Shown here: positions 24,748 through 32,276 of the stretch, piece by piece
Layout: every line of letters starts with the position of its first letter
Numbering within the stretch: position 1 is the first letter of the stretch
Assembly (NCBI RefSeq): GCF_900090285.1
Contig: NZ_LT607754.1
Span: 2,232,001-2,296,000 of the forward strand
DNA: 64,000 bases
Direction of reading: 5' to 3'
DNA from: Micromonospora inositola
GTDB lineage: Bacteria > Actinomycetota > Actinomycetes > Mycobacteriales > Micromonosporaceae
The notes under the pieces: generated by a model
What the model saw: the letters and a program-made list of their open reading frames with translations, nothing else
What the model was told of the DNA's origin: nothing
Databases searched by the model: none
Made by a program: the position numbers and the translations under genes

Positions 24748-25248
24748 ATGGCCCTCACCAACCGCCCCCGGACCGTCAGCGGCTACGGCACCGCCGCGGG
24801 CACCGGCACCCTGGCCGCGCTGCTCCTGGTCGGGGTCGGCGGCAGTCCCGCGTACGTGGGGTGGGTCCAGGACCACACGGACCCGGACGGCGCGGGCGGC
24901 TGGTTCCTGCGGCTGCTGGCCTGGCCGGCCTGGCGGCTGCACGCCGACGACCCGGCGCAGGGGGTGTTCGCCACCGACCTGCGGGCCGTGCTGATGGTGA
25001 TCCTGGCTGCGGGTCTCCTCTACCTGCTGCCCGCCTCGCAGGTGGCCCGGGTGCGGGGTTCGGCCAGCCAGTTCTTCTCCGGTTGGGCGGCGTACGTCCT
25101 GGCGGGTGGGTTCACCGGGCTGCTCGCCGCGTTGCTCGGGCCGGACGGGTCGCTGCTCGCGGCCTTCCAGGCGGCGAGCACCGGCGCCACGTACGGCTTC
25201 TTCGCCGGCTGGATCGTCGGCACCGCCAGCCTCGGCGGCCGCGCCTGA
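24748..25248 (+). CDS. membrane protein, unknown function
   Basis: 166 aa with about four hydrophobic segments (GTLAALLLVGVGGSPAYVGW, LRAVLMVILAAGLLYLLP, AYVLAGGFTGLLAALLG, TYGFFAGWIVGTASLGG). The region between spans 1 and 2 is extracytoplasmic-looking with several Trp. ATG 24748 is favoured; an in-frame ATG at 24670 adds a basic Arg-rich leader. No motif assigns a function. Confidence 0.6.
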   Translation: MALTNRPRTVSGYGTAAGTGTLAALLLVGVGGSPAYVGWVQDHTDPDGAGGWFLRLLAWPAWRLHADDPAQGVFATDLRAVLMVILAAGLLYLLPASQVARVRGSASQFFSGWAAYVLAGGFTGLLAALLGPDGSLLAAFQAASTGATYGFFAGWIVGTASLGGRA

Positions 25249-25303
25249 CGCGGGCCCGCGCCCGACGCCGGCCGCGCTCCACGCCGGTCGGGCGGCGGCC
25301 GGT

Positions 25304-26305
25304 TCAGCCCGCCACGGCCCCCAGACCCAGCACCCGGTCCCGGCTGAGCAGCCCGACCGGGCGCCCGTCCTCGGTGACCACGGCGTGCTCGGCGGCGGAG
25401 GTGAGCAGCACGCCCAACGCGTCGTACGCGGACCCGCCCAGCGGCACCGCGGGCAGGTCCGCCCCGTCGCCCGCCGGGAGCGGATCGAGCACCTCCCGGG
25501 TGACCGGGGTGACCGCCAGTCGGCGGATGCCCCGGTCGGCGCCGACGAACTCGCGGACGAACGGCGAGGCGGGCGAGCCGAGGATGGCGGCCGGGCTGTC
25601 GTACTGCTCCAGCCGGCCGCCCTGGGAGAGCACCGCGATCCGGTCGCCCAGCCGGACCGCCTCGTCCAGGTCGTGGGTGACCAGCACGATGGTCTTGCGG
25701 ACCTCGGCCTGGAGCCGGAGGAACTCCTCCTGCAGCCGGGTCCGGACGATCGGGTCGACGGCCGAGAACGGCTCGTCCATCAGCAGCACCACCGGGTCGG
25801 CCGCGAGGGCCCGGGCCACCCCGACCCGCTGCCGCTGACCGCCGGAGAGTTCGTGCGGGTAGCGGCGGCCGAACTGGGCCGGGTCGAGACCGACCAGGTC
25901 CAGCAGCTCGTCGACCCGCCGGCGGGTCCGCTCCCGCGGCCAGCCGAGCAGGCCGGGCACGGTCGCCACGTTCGCGCTGACGGTCTGGTGTGGAAAGAGG
26001 CCGACATTCTGGATCACGTACCCGATGCGTCGGCGCAGCTGCACCGGGTCGACCCGGGTGACGTCCTCGTCGCCGAGCAGGATCCGGCCGTCGGTCGGCT
26101 CGATCAGCCGGTTGATCATCCGGAGCACGGTGGACTTGCCGCAACCCGACGGACCGATCAGCACGGCCAGCTCGCCGGCCTTCACCTCGAGGCTCAGCTC
26201 GCGCACCGCCTCGGTCCCGTCCGGATAGCGCTTGCGGATGCGCTCGAGCGTGATGGAGGCAGCGCCGCGTCCGGCGTCGCCGGTGGTCCCCGGGGTAACG
26301 TCCAC
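25304..26305 (-). CDS. osmolyte-type ABC transporter ATP-binding protein (OpuCA/ProV-like)
   Basis: 333 aa. Walker A GPSGCGKST, Q-loop QNVGLFPH, signature LSGGQRQR, Walker B VVLLMDEPFSAVDP and the H-loop THDLDEA are all present. The C-terminal part resembles a CBS domain (DALGVLLTSAAEHAVVTEDG), the regulatory module of OpuA/OpuC ATPases that senses ionic strength or c-di-AMP. GTG 26305 has GGAGG 7 nt upstream. It is divergent from its permease gene with only 2 bp between start codons, an unusual split of one transporter over both strands. Confidence 0.9.
   Translation of the reverse strand: MDVTPGTTGDAGRGAASITLERIRKRYPDGTEAVRELSLEVKAGELAVLIGPSGCGKSTVLRMINRLIEPTDGRILLGDEDVTRVDPVQLRRRIGYVIQNVGLFPHQTVSANVATVPGLLGWPRERTRRRVDELLDLVGLDPAQFGRRYPHELSGGQRQRVGVARALAADPVVLLMDEPFSAVDPIVRTRLQEEFLRLQAEVRKTIVLVTHDLDEAVRLGDRIAVLSQGGRLEQYDSPAAILGSPASPFVREFVGADRGIRRLAVTPVTREVLDPLPAGDGADLPAVPLGGSAYDALGVLLTSAAEHAVVTEDGRPVGLLSRDRVLGLGAVAG
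26296..26301 (+). promoter_or_regulatory. -10 box, leaderless permease operon
   Basis: TAACGT followed by 6 nt and GTG 26308. The box lies inside the first codons of the divergent ATPase gene. Confidence 0.55.
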
Positions 26306-26307
26306 CT

Positions 26308-26994
26308 GTGTCCCTCCACCTGAGCTACCGGGCCGAGCCGGAGAACCCGTGGTTCTCCTGGCAGTACGTGCGGGACAACTCTGACACGATCCTCGCCGCG
26401 CTGCGCGAGCATGCCTCGCTGACCGCTCGGGCGGTGCTGATCGCCGCGGTGGTGGCGCTGCCGCTGGCGGTTGCGGCGTACTGGTTCCGGTCCCTCGCCG
26501 GGCCGATCCTGGCGCTCACCGGCGTGCTCTACACGATCCCCTCGCTGGCGCTGTTCGCCTTCCTCGCGCCCTATCTGGGCATCGGCGCGGTGACCGTGCT
26601 CAGCGTGGTGGTGCTCTACGCCCTGCTGGTGATCGTCCGCAACGTGACGGCCGGGTTGAACCAGGTGCCCCCCGAGGTCCGTGAGGCCGCGGAGGGGATG
26701 GGGTACGGCCGCTGGGGCCGGTTGTTCCGGATCGAGCTGCCGCTGGCCCTGCCGGGCATCCTCACCGGGCTGCGGCTGGCCACCGTCTCCACGGTGGCGC
26801 TGGTCACGGTCGGGGTGGTGGTCGGTCGTGGCGGGCTGGGGCAGCTGATCTTCGCCGGCTTCCAGAACAACTTCTACAAGGCGCAGATCATGACCGGCAC
26901 GCTCCTCTGCGTTCTGCTCGCGCTGGTGCTGGACCTGGTTCTGGCCGGGGTCGGCCGGCTGCTCACGCCGTGGCTGCGCGGGCGCATCTCATGA
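26308..26994 (+). CDS. osmolyte-type ABC transporter permease (OpuCB/ProW-like)
   Basis: 228-aa inner-membrane permease with about six spans. The EAA-type cytoplasmic loop VPPEVREAAEGMGYGRWGRLFRI-like segment, TGVLYTIPSLALFAFL and GRGGLGQLIFAG are characteristic of the ProW/OpuCB family (glycine betaine, carnitine, choline). Start GTG 26308 is supported by TAACGT exactly 6 nt upstream. It overlaps the second permease by 4 bp (ATGA). Confidence 0.9.
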   Translation: MSLHLSYRAEPENPWFSWQYVRDNSDTILAALREHASLTARAVLIAAVVALPLAVAAYWFRSLAGPILALTGVLYTIPSLALFAFLAPYLGIGAVTVLSVVVLYALLVIVRNVTAGLNQVPPEVREAAEGMGYGRWGRLFRIELPLALPGILTGLRLATVSTVALVTVGVVVGRGGLGQLIFAGFQNNFYKAQIMTGTLLCVLLALVLDLVLAGVGRLLTPWLRGRIS

Positions 26995-27716
26995 ACGCGA
27001 TCGAACAGGCCGTGCGCTGGCTGAACGACCCGCTGAACTGGACGAACCCGGGCGGCATCCTGGACCGGCTCGGCGAGCACCTGAGCATGTCCGCCGCGGC
27101 GGTGCTGCTGGGCTGCCTGGTGGCCTGGCCGATCGGGCTCTGGCTCGGGCACACCGGCCGGGGCGGCGGCGCGGTGCTGCTGGTCTCCAACGTCAGCCTG
27201 GCGATCCCGACGCTGGCCCTGCTGACCATCCTGCCGTTGACCTTCCTCGGCTTCGGCCGGCCGTCGGTGGTGGTCGCGCTGGCCGTGTTCGCGGTGCCAC
27301 CGCTGCTGGCGAACGCGTACACCGGGGTGCGACAGGCCGACCCGGAGGCCCGGGACGCGGCGCGCGGGATGGGACTCTCCGGCGGGCAGCTGCTGCGCCG
27401 GGTCGAGCTGCCGCTCGCCGTGCCGTACCTGGCCGCCGGATTCCGTACCGCCGCCGTGCAGGTGGTCGCCACCGCGGCGCTGGCCTCCTTCGTCAACGGC
27501 GGCGGGCTGGGTCAGATCATCCGGGCCGGCTTCGGGCTCGACATCGCGGCCGGTGGCGGCCAGATCATCGCCGGTGGCGTGCTGGTGGCCGGGCTCGCCG
27601 TGCTGGCGGAGCTGCTCCTCGCGGTGGTCGAGCGGGTGGTCACGCCCCGGCCGTTGCGCCGCGCCCGCGGCGGGGCGGACCGCCGGGCCGCGGACGCCGT
27701 CACCGGTGGCGGCTGA
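26991..27716 (+). CDS. osmolyte-type ABC transporter permease (OpuCD/ProW-like)
   Basis: 241-aa second permease half, with VSNVSLAIPTLALLTILP, the EAA-type loop (EARDAARGMGLSGGQLLRRV) and GGGLGQIIRAGFG. A basic C-terminus ends the protein. ATGA overlap with the preceding permease indicates one transcript; the binding protein gene follows after 191 bp, probably in the same unit. Confidence 0.9.
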   Translation: MNAIEQAVRWLNDPLNWTNPGGILDRLGEHLSMSAAAVLLGCLVAWPIGLWLGHTGRGGGAVLLVSNVSLAIPTLALLTILPLTFLGFGRPSVVVALAVFAVPPLLANAYTGVRQADPEARDAARGMGLSGGQLLRRVELPLAVPYLAAGFRTAAVQVVATAALASFVNGGGLGQIIRAGFGLDIAAGGGQIIAGGVLVAGLAVLAELLLAVVERVVTPRPLRRARGGADRRAADAVTGGG

Positions 27717-27907
27717 CCCGCCGGTACGCCCCGGACGGCTCGCGCCGGCCGCGAGGGTGACGATCGAGTGACGAAGGTCGCCACATGTTGTCGGTCCCCC
27801 CGGGCAAGATGTTGGGTGGACCTTGCGGGCGCATCAGTGGACCGATCGCCCGTCGGACACGCGGCCGGCCCGGAAGGGTCGCGCCGGGACACGGAAGGCG
27901 GGCTTTG

Positions 27908-28912
27908 ATGCGCGCACGTACACGGCTGGCCATCGGGGCGGTCGGCGCCCTGGCCGCGGCCGGACTCCTCACCGGGTGCGGCAAGGGCGGTTCGTCCGGC
28001 ACCGAAGCGCCCGACAAGGGCGCCTCCGGGGCCGGTTGCGCCCCGGTCACGGGTGACCAACTGGTCGTCCTCACCGACGACAAGAAGCTCCAGAACACCG
28101 ACAACGTCATTCCGGCGATCAACGCGAAGGCGGCCAGCCCGCAGCTCGTCGCCGCACTGGACAAGGTCTCCGAGAAGCTGGACACGCCGAAGCTGATCGA
28201 GCTGAACAAGTCCGTCGACGTCGAGCGCCAGACCCCGCAGGTCGCGGCGAAGGGGTTCGCCGACTCCAACGACCTGACCGGGGGCATCCAGCAGGGTCCG
28301 GGCGGTTCGGTCACGGTCGGCGCGGGCAACTTCAGCGAGAGCCAGACCATCGCCGAGCTCTACAAGATCGCGCTCACCGCGGCCGGTTACCAGGTCAAGG
28401 TGCAGACCATCGGCAACCGGGAGCTCTACGAGCCCGCCCTGGCCAAGGGCGAGATCCAGGTCGTCCCGGAGTACGCGGCCACCATGGCCGAGTTCCTCAA
28501 CACCAAGGCCAACGGCAAGGACGCCCAGCCGGTCTCCGCGCCCGACCTGGACAAGACGGTCAGCGCGCTGAAGGCGGAGGGCGACAAGGCGGGCATCACC
28601 TTCGGCAAGCCGTCCGCCGCGCAGGACCAGAACGCCTTCGCCGTCACCAAGGCCTTCGCCGACAAGTACAAGGTGGCCACGCTCTCCGACCTGGCGAGCA
28701 AGTGCTCCGGCCAGGCCACCGTGCTGGCCGGCCCGCCGGAGTGCCCGCAGCGGCCGAAGTGCCAGGCCGGCCTGGTCCAGGTCTACGACTTCAAGGCCGG
28801 CTCGTTCAGCTCGCTGGACGCCGGCGGTCCGCAGACCAAGAACGCCCTGAAGACCGGCCAGGCGAGCGTGGGCCTGGTCTTCTCCTCGGACGGGGCGCTC
28901 GCCGCCAGCTGA
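27908..28912 (+). CDS. circularly permuted OpuAC-type substrate-binding lipoprotein
   Basis: 334-aa lipoprotein (signal with lipobox LLTGC, Cys about residue 23). The mature domain order is inverted relative to OpuBC/OpuCC. Residues about 47-125 (LVVLTDDKKLQNTDNVIPA to AAKGFADSNDL) match what is normally the C-terminal segment. Residues about 134-334 (VTVGAGNFSESQTIAELYKI to GLVFSSDGALAAS) match the normal N-terminal and middle part. Canonical proteins read ...GYSTDGRIASYDLKILEDD..., so the break falls exactly at that junction. It should bind a quaternary amine for the adjacent permeases and ATPase. Confidence 0.88.
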   Translation: MRARTRLAIGAVGALAAAGLLTGCGKGGSSGTEAPDKGASGAGCAPVTGDQLVVLTDDKKLQNTDNVIPAINAKAASPQLVAALDKVSEKLDTPKLIELNKSVDVERQTPQVAAKGFADSNDLTGGIQQGPGGSVTVGAGNFSESQTIAELYKIALTAAGYQVKVQTIGNRELYEPALAKGEIQVVPEYAATMAEFLNTKANGKDAQPVSAPDLDKTVSALKAEGDKAGITFGKPSAAQDQNAFAVTKAFADKYKVATLSDLASKCSGQATVLAGPPECPQRPKCQAGLVQVYDFKAGSFSSLDAGGPQTKNALKTGQASVGLVFSSDGALAAS

Positions 28913-28925
28913 GCACCTACGACCA

Positions 28926-28967
28926 TTCCGGGTCGCGGCGCGTCCGACGCCGCGCCGCGACCCGGAA
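28926..28967 (+). terminator. terminator hairpin after binding-protein gene
   Basis: Perfect 16-bp inverted repeat (arms 28926-28941 and 28952-28967) with a 10-nt loop, 14 bp after the stop codon. No T-run. Confidence 0.7.
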
Positions 28968-28975
28968 CAGTCGCC

Positions 28976-29010
28976 GGTCGCCGACGGGCCCGGATGGCCC
29001 GTCGGCGACC
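28976..29010 (+). terminator. second, tandem terminator hairpin
   Basis: Perfect 15-bp inverted repeat (28976-28990 and 28996-29010) with a 5-nt loop, directly after the first hairpin. Together they insulate the downstream gene. Confidence 0.65.
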
Positions 29011-29089
29011 GTCCGCGGTGGGGGTCGCGGGCGCGGCGTCCCTGCTAGATCGGTGCGTTCGGCCCGTTCCCAGCCGCAAGAACTCTCGG

Positions 29090-29095
29090 TACTCT
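29090..29095 (+). promoter_or_regulatory. -10 box for gene at 29104
   Basis: TACTCT, 8 nt before ATG 29104; no Shine-Dalgarno present, so probably leaderless. Confidence 0.45.
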
Positions 29096-29103
29096 GCACA
29101 GCC

Positions 29104-30846
29104 ATGCCCGCCCCGATTGCGCCCGCCGAGAAGCGCACTTCGTCGCTGCTGACCGTTCTGTTCTGGATCGGTGTCGGGCTCGCGCCCATGGCGGCGCTGA
29201 TCCTCCTGGTGGCCGACGGCAACGGCGTGCTGCGCCTCGGCGCCGTGCTGGCCATCCTGGCCGTCGTGCTGATCGGCCTCTCCATCGCGCTGCGCGCCGA
29301 GGGCGGGGGGTCGGCGGGCTCCGAGCACCTCCTCGACGAGATCGAGCAGCTGCGCCGGGAGCTGCGCGGCGAGATCGTGGCCGCCGCGCAGCGCGGCAAC
29401 CAGGCGCTCGACCAGGCCCAGCGCGCCCAGGAGTCGGTCACCGCCCTGCGGCGCCGGCTGGACGCCGCGGCGGCCGGCATCGCCGCCGCCGCGGGCATCA
29501 CCGCCCCGGCCGCCGACGAGCAGGCCGGTGGCCGCGCCCGGGTGCCGGCCGCCGAGACCTACGACGACGCGCCGGGCCGGGGCCGCTACGCCGCCCAGGA
29601 CGAGGCCCCGACGGGCTGGGGACAGCCCGCCGGTGACCGCCGGGACGAGGAGGAGGCGATCCGCCGCCCCCAGCCCACCGGCCGGTACGCCGCCGAACGC
29701 CCCGCCGAGCGCCCGCAGTCCGGCGTGTACGCCGCCGAGCGCCCCCAGTCCGGCGTGTACGGTGCCCCGCGCGCCGCCGAGCCGGACGCCCGCCCGGAGC
29801 CGGCCTCGCGCCAGGTCGGGGTGGTACACCACACCGAGACCGTGCACGTCACCACCCGGCACACCGTCATGGACGGTGCCGACCCGGCGGCAGGCAACCG
29901 CTACGGCGGCGGGTACGGCCGGTGGTCCCCGGCCCCGGAGGAGCGGGCCTGGGGCGGTGCGGAGCCGGAGGAGCGCTCGTGGGCCGGTCACCGTGAGCCG
30001 GAGGACGACCGGGGCTGGTCGGGCGACGACCGGTCCCGGGCCGCTCAGGCCGGTGCCCGCGACGACCGGGCCTGGTCCGGAGCCCCGCGGGACGACCGGT
30101 CGTGGCCGGCCGCCCCGGCCGACGACCATCGCTGGGCCGGCGCCGCCCAGGACGACCGCGCGGGAGCGGGTGCCCCGCGCGACGATCGGGGCTGGCCGGC
30201 GGGCCAGGGTGGGCCGCGCGGTGACGGGTCCTGGGCCGGTCAGGGTGGGCCCCGGGTCGACCGCTCGTGGGCCGGCCAGGGCGGCTCGGGGGACGACCGG
30301 TCCTGGGCCGGTCCGGGTGAGCCGTACGCCGCCCCGGGCGTCCGCGCCCGGGCTTCGTCCGAGCAGTCCGGCCGGGCGGGCGTCCCGGCCTCGGACGACC
30401 CGGACGGCGACTACTGGTCGGAGCTGCGTGCCGGGGACCGCTGGGCCTCGGTCCGCGACGACGAGCACGGCCGGGAGGTGCGGGTCGGTGAGCGGCGCGC
30501 GGCGGTGCACGCCGACGGCGCCGGCACCGAGTTCCGGGTCGAGGACCGCTGGGCGTCGGTACGCCGTGGCGAGCCGCGCCGCGACCAGGACTGGGAGGCC
30601 GAGCCCGGCCGGGGCGGCGGTTGGGCCGAGGAGAGCCGCCCGGCGCTCCCGGCCGGCGGGGTGCCCGTACCCGACGAGTGGCGTCCCCCGACGCAGCGCA
30701 CCGCGCAGTCGGCGGGCGAGTGGCGGGCGGCGGAGCCCGAGCCGTCCCGGTACGGCCGGCCGCGCGGCGAGGAGCGGTACGGCTACCCGCCGCAGGACGA
30801 CGTGCCCCGCGCGGGTGCGGCGCGTTCCGCCGACCGCTGGCGCTGA
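29104..30846 (+). CDS. membrane protein with coiled coil and repeat-rich cytoplasmic tail
   Basis: 580 aa. Two closely spaced membrane spans (LLTVLFWIGVGLAPMAALIL and LRLGAVLAILAVVLIGLSIA) precede a coiled-coil region of about 50 residues (LLDEIEQLRRELRGEIVAAA onward). The remaining ~430 residues are disordered and rich in Arg, Asp, Gly and Trp. The tail contains RYAAERP and PQSGVY duplications and a run of DDRxW/GQGGP units. The layout recalls actinobacterial polar-growth or septation-associated membrane proteins, but no family is recognised. The last codons lie 12 bp from the convergent nuoD stop. Confidence 0.7.
   Translation: MPAPIAPAEKRTSSLLTVLFWIGVGLAPMAALILLVADGNGVLRLGAVLAILAVVLIGLSIALRAEGGGSAGSEHLLDEIEQLRRELRGEIVAAAQRGNQALDQAQRAQESVTALRRRLDAAAAGIAAAAGITAPAADEQAGGRARVPAAETYDDAPGRGRYAAQDEAPTGWGQPAGDRRDEEEAIRRPQPTGRYAAERPAERPQSGVYAAERPQSGVYGAPRAAEPDARPEPASRQVGVVHHTETVHVTTRHTVMDGADPAAGNRYGGGYGRWSPAPEERAWGGAEPEERSWAGHREPEDDRGWSGDDRSRAAQAGARDDRAWSGAPRDDRSWPAAPADDHRWAGAAQDDRAGAGAPRDDRGWPAGQGGPRGDGSWAGQGGPRVDRSWAGQGGSGDDRSWAGPGEPYAAPGVRARASSEQSGRAGVPASDDPDGDYWSELRAGDRWASVRDDEHGREVRVGERRAAVHADGAGTEFRVEDRWASVRRGEPRRDQDWEAEPGRGGGWAEESRPALPAGGVPVPDEWRPPTQRTAQSAGEWRAAEPEPSRYGRPRGEERYGYPPQDDVPRAGAARSADRWR
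29994..30330 (+). repeat. degenerate in-frame tandem repeat (DDRxW units)
   Basis: About ten imperfect units coding for DDR-W and WAGQGG-type motifs (for example DDRAWSGAPR, DDRSWPAAPA, DRSWAGQGGS) within the disordered tail of the 29104 gene. Confidence 0.65.
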
Positions 30847-30858
30847 CCGCCCCCGCGG

Positions 30859-32025
30859 CTACTTGTCGATGTCGCCCACCACGAAGAACATCGAGCCGAG
30901 GATGGCGATCAGGTCCGGTACCAGGCAGCCGGGGAGCAGCGTGGCCAGCGCCTGCACGTTGGCGTACGAGGCGGTGCGCAGCTTGAGCCGCCACGGGGTC
31001 TTCTCGCCCCGGGACACCAGGTAGTAGCCGTTGATGCCGAGCGGGTTCTCGGTCCAGGCGTAGGTGTGCCCCTCGGGCGCCTTGACCACCTTGGGCAGCC
31101 GAATGTTCACCGGCCCGGTGAGCCGGTCCACCCGGTCCAGGCACTGCTCGGCGAGGTCGAGCGAGACGTACACCTGGTCGAGCAGCACCTCGAAGCGGGC
31201 GTGGCAGTCGCCCGCGGTCTTGGTCACCACCGGCACGTCGAGCTGGTCGTACGCCAGGTAGGGCTCGTCGCGGCGCAGGTCAAGGTCGAGGCCGGAGGCC
31301 CGGGCGACCGGCCCGGACGCGCCGAACGCGGCGGCGTCGGTGGCCGACAGCACCCCGACCCCGACGGTACGGGCCAGGAAGATCTCGTTGCGCCGGATGA
31401 GGTGGTCCAGGTCGGGCAGCCGGCGGCGCACCTCGCCGATCGCGGCGCGGGCCCGCCCGGTCCAGCCGGCCGGCACCTCCTCCTTGAGGCCGCCGACCCG
31501 GTTGAACATGTAGTGGATCCGGCCCCCGGAGACCTCCTCCATCACCGCCTGGATGGTCTCCCGCTCGCGGAACGCGTAGAAGACCGGGGTGATCGCGCCG
31601 ATCTCCAGCGGGTACGAGCCGAGGAACATCAGGTGGTTGAGCACCCGGTTCAGCTCGGCGAGCGCCATCCGCAGCCAGACCGCCCGCTCCGGCACCTCCA
31701 TGCCCATCAGCCGCTCGACGGCGAGCACCACGCCCAGCTCGTTGGAGAAGGCCGAGAGCCAGTCGTGCCGGTTGGCCAGCACGATGATCTGCCGGTAGTC
31801 GCGTACCTCGAAGAGCTTCTCCGCGCCCCGGTGCATGTAGCCGACGATCGGCTCGGCGGAGACCACCCGCTCGCCGTCGAGCACCAGCTTCAGCCGGAGC
31901 ACGCCGTGCGTGGACGGGTGCTGCGGGCCGATGTTGAGCACCATGTCGGTGCCGAGCTGCTCGCCGCCGGCGCCGGTGCCGACGGTCAGTTCGCGGAGGT
32001 CGGCGTCCGTGGTCATGCCCGCCAT
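30859..32025 (-). CDS. nuoD: NADH-quinone oxidoreductase subunit D (isolated copy)
   Basis: 388-aa homologue of the complex I 49-kDa subunit, which with NuoB forms the quinone site near cluster N2. Conserved features: [15 protein letters not shown] (His40) and [10 protein letters not shown] with Arg66, the position equivalent to Arg85 of bovine NDUFS2. The C-terminus ends [12 protein letters not shown] as in functional NuoD. No other nuo gene is in the window, so this may be a second copy or an orphan enzyme-like paralogue. An alternative ATG at 32016 is equally likely. It is encoded downstream of a methyltransferase whose human homologue methylates NDUFS2. Confidence 0.9.
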   Translation of the reverse strand: MAGMTTDADLRELTVGTGAGGEQLGTDMVLNIGPQHPSTHGVLRLKLVLDGERVVSAEPIVGYMHRGAEKLFEVRDYRQIIVLANRHDWLSAFSNELGVVLAVERLMGMEVPERAVWLRMALAELNRVLNHLMFLGSYPLEIGAITPVFYAFRERETIQAVMEEVSGGRIHYMFNRVGGLKEEVPAGWTGRARAAIGEVRRRLPDLDHLIRRNEIFLARTVGVGVLSATDAAAFGASGPVARASGLDLDLRRDEPYLAYDQLDVPVVTKTAGDCHARFEVLLDQVYVSLDLAEQCLDRVDRLTGPVNIRLPKVVKAPEGHTYAWTENPLGINGYYLVSRGEKTPWRLKLRTASYANVQALATLLPGCLVPDLIAILGSMFFVVGDIDK

Positions 32026-32058
32026 CGTGCCATGAGCGACGGTTGTCGGTATCTGCGG

Positions 32059-32276
32059 TTACTCGGCCTCGTCGCCGTCGGTCACCCGTGGTGGCCGGTG
32101 CTCGGCGATCCACGCCTCGACGTCGGCGCGCAGCCAGACCGTCATCCCGTGAAGACGTTGAAACGGCTGCGGAAAGGTCGGGTAGCGGACCAGCTGGCGC
32201 ATCCGGGTCCCCGGCTCACGCCGAGCAGCTCCTGCAGCTCGTGCGGACCGACCAGCGGCCCCGGAACCTCACCCAC
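32059..32276 (-). pseudogene. frameshifted small helix-turn-helix gene
   Basis: On the minus strand, GTG 32276 begins VGEVPGPLVGPHELQELLGVSR, the first half of an AlpA/excisionase-type HTH. Around 32203-32217 the frame shifts, and the continuation MRQLVRYPTFPQPFQRLHG, TVWLRADVEAWIAEHRPP, ending TAA at 32059, lies in another frame. The two halves fit one ~70-aa DNA-binding protein with a 1- or 2-nt indel. The start overlaps the end of the methyltransferase gene, so it belongs to the same unit. A sequencing error is an alternative explanation. Confidence 0.6.
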
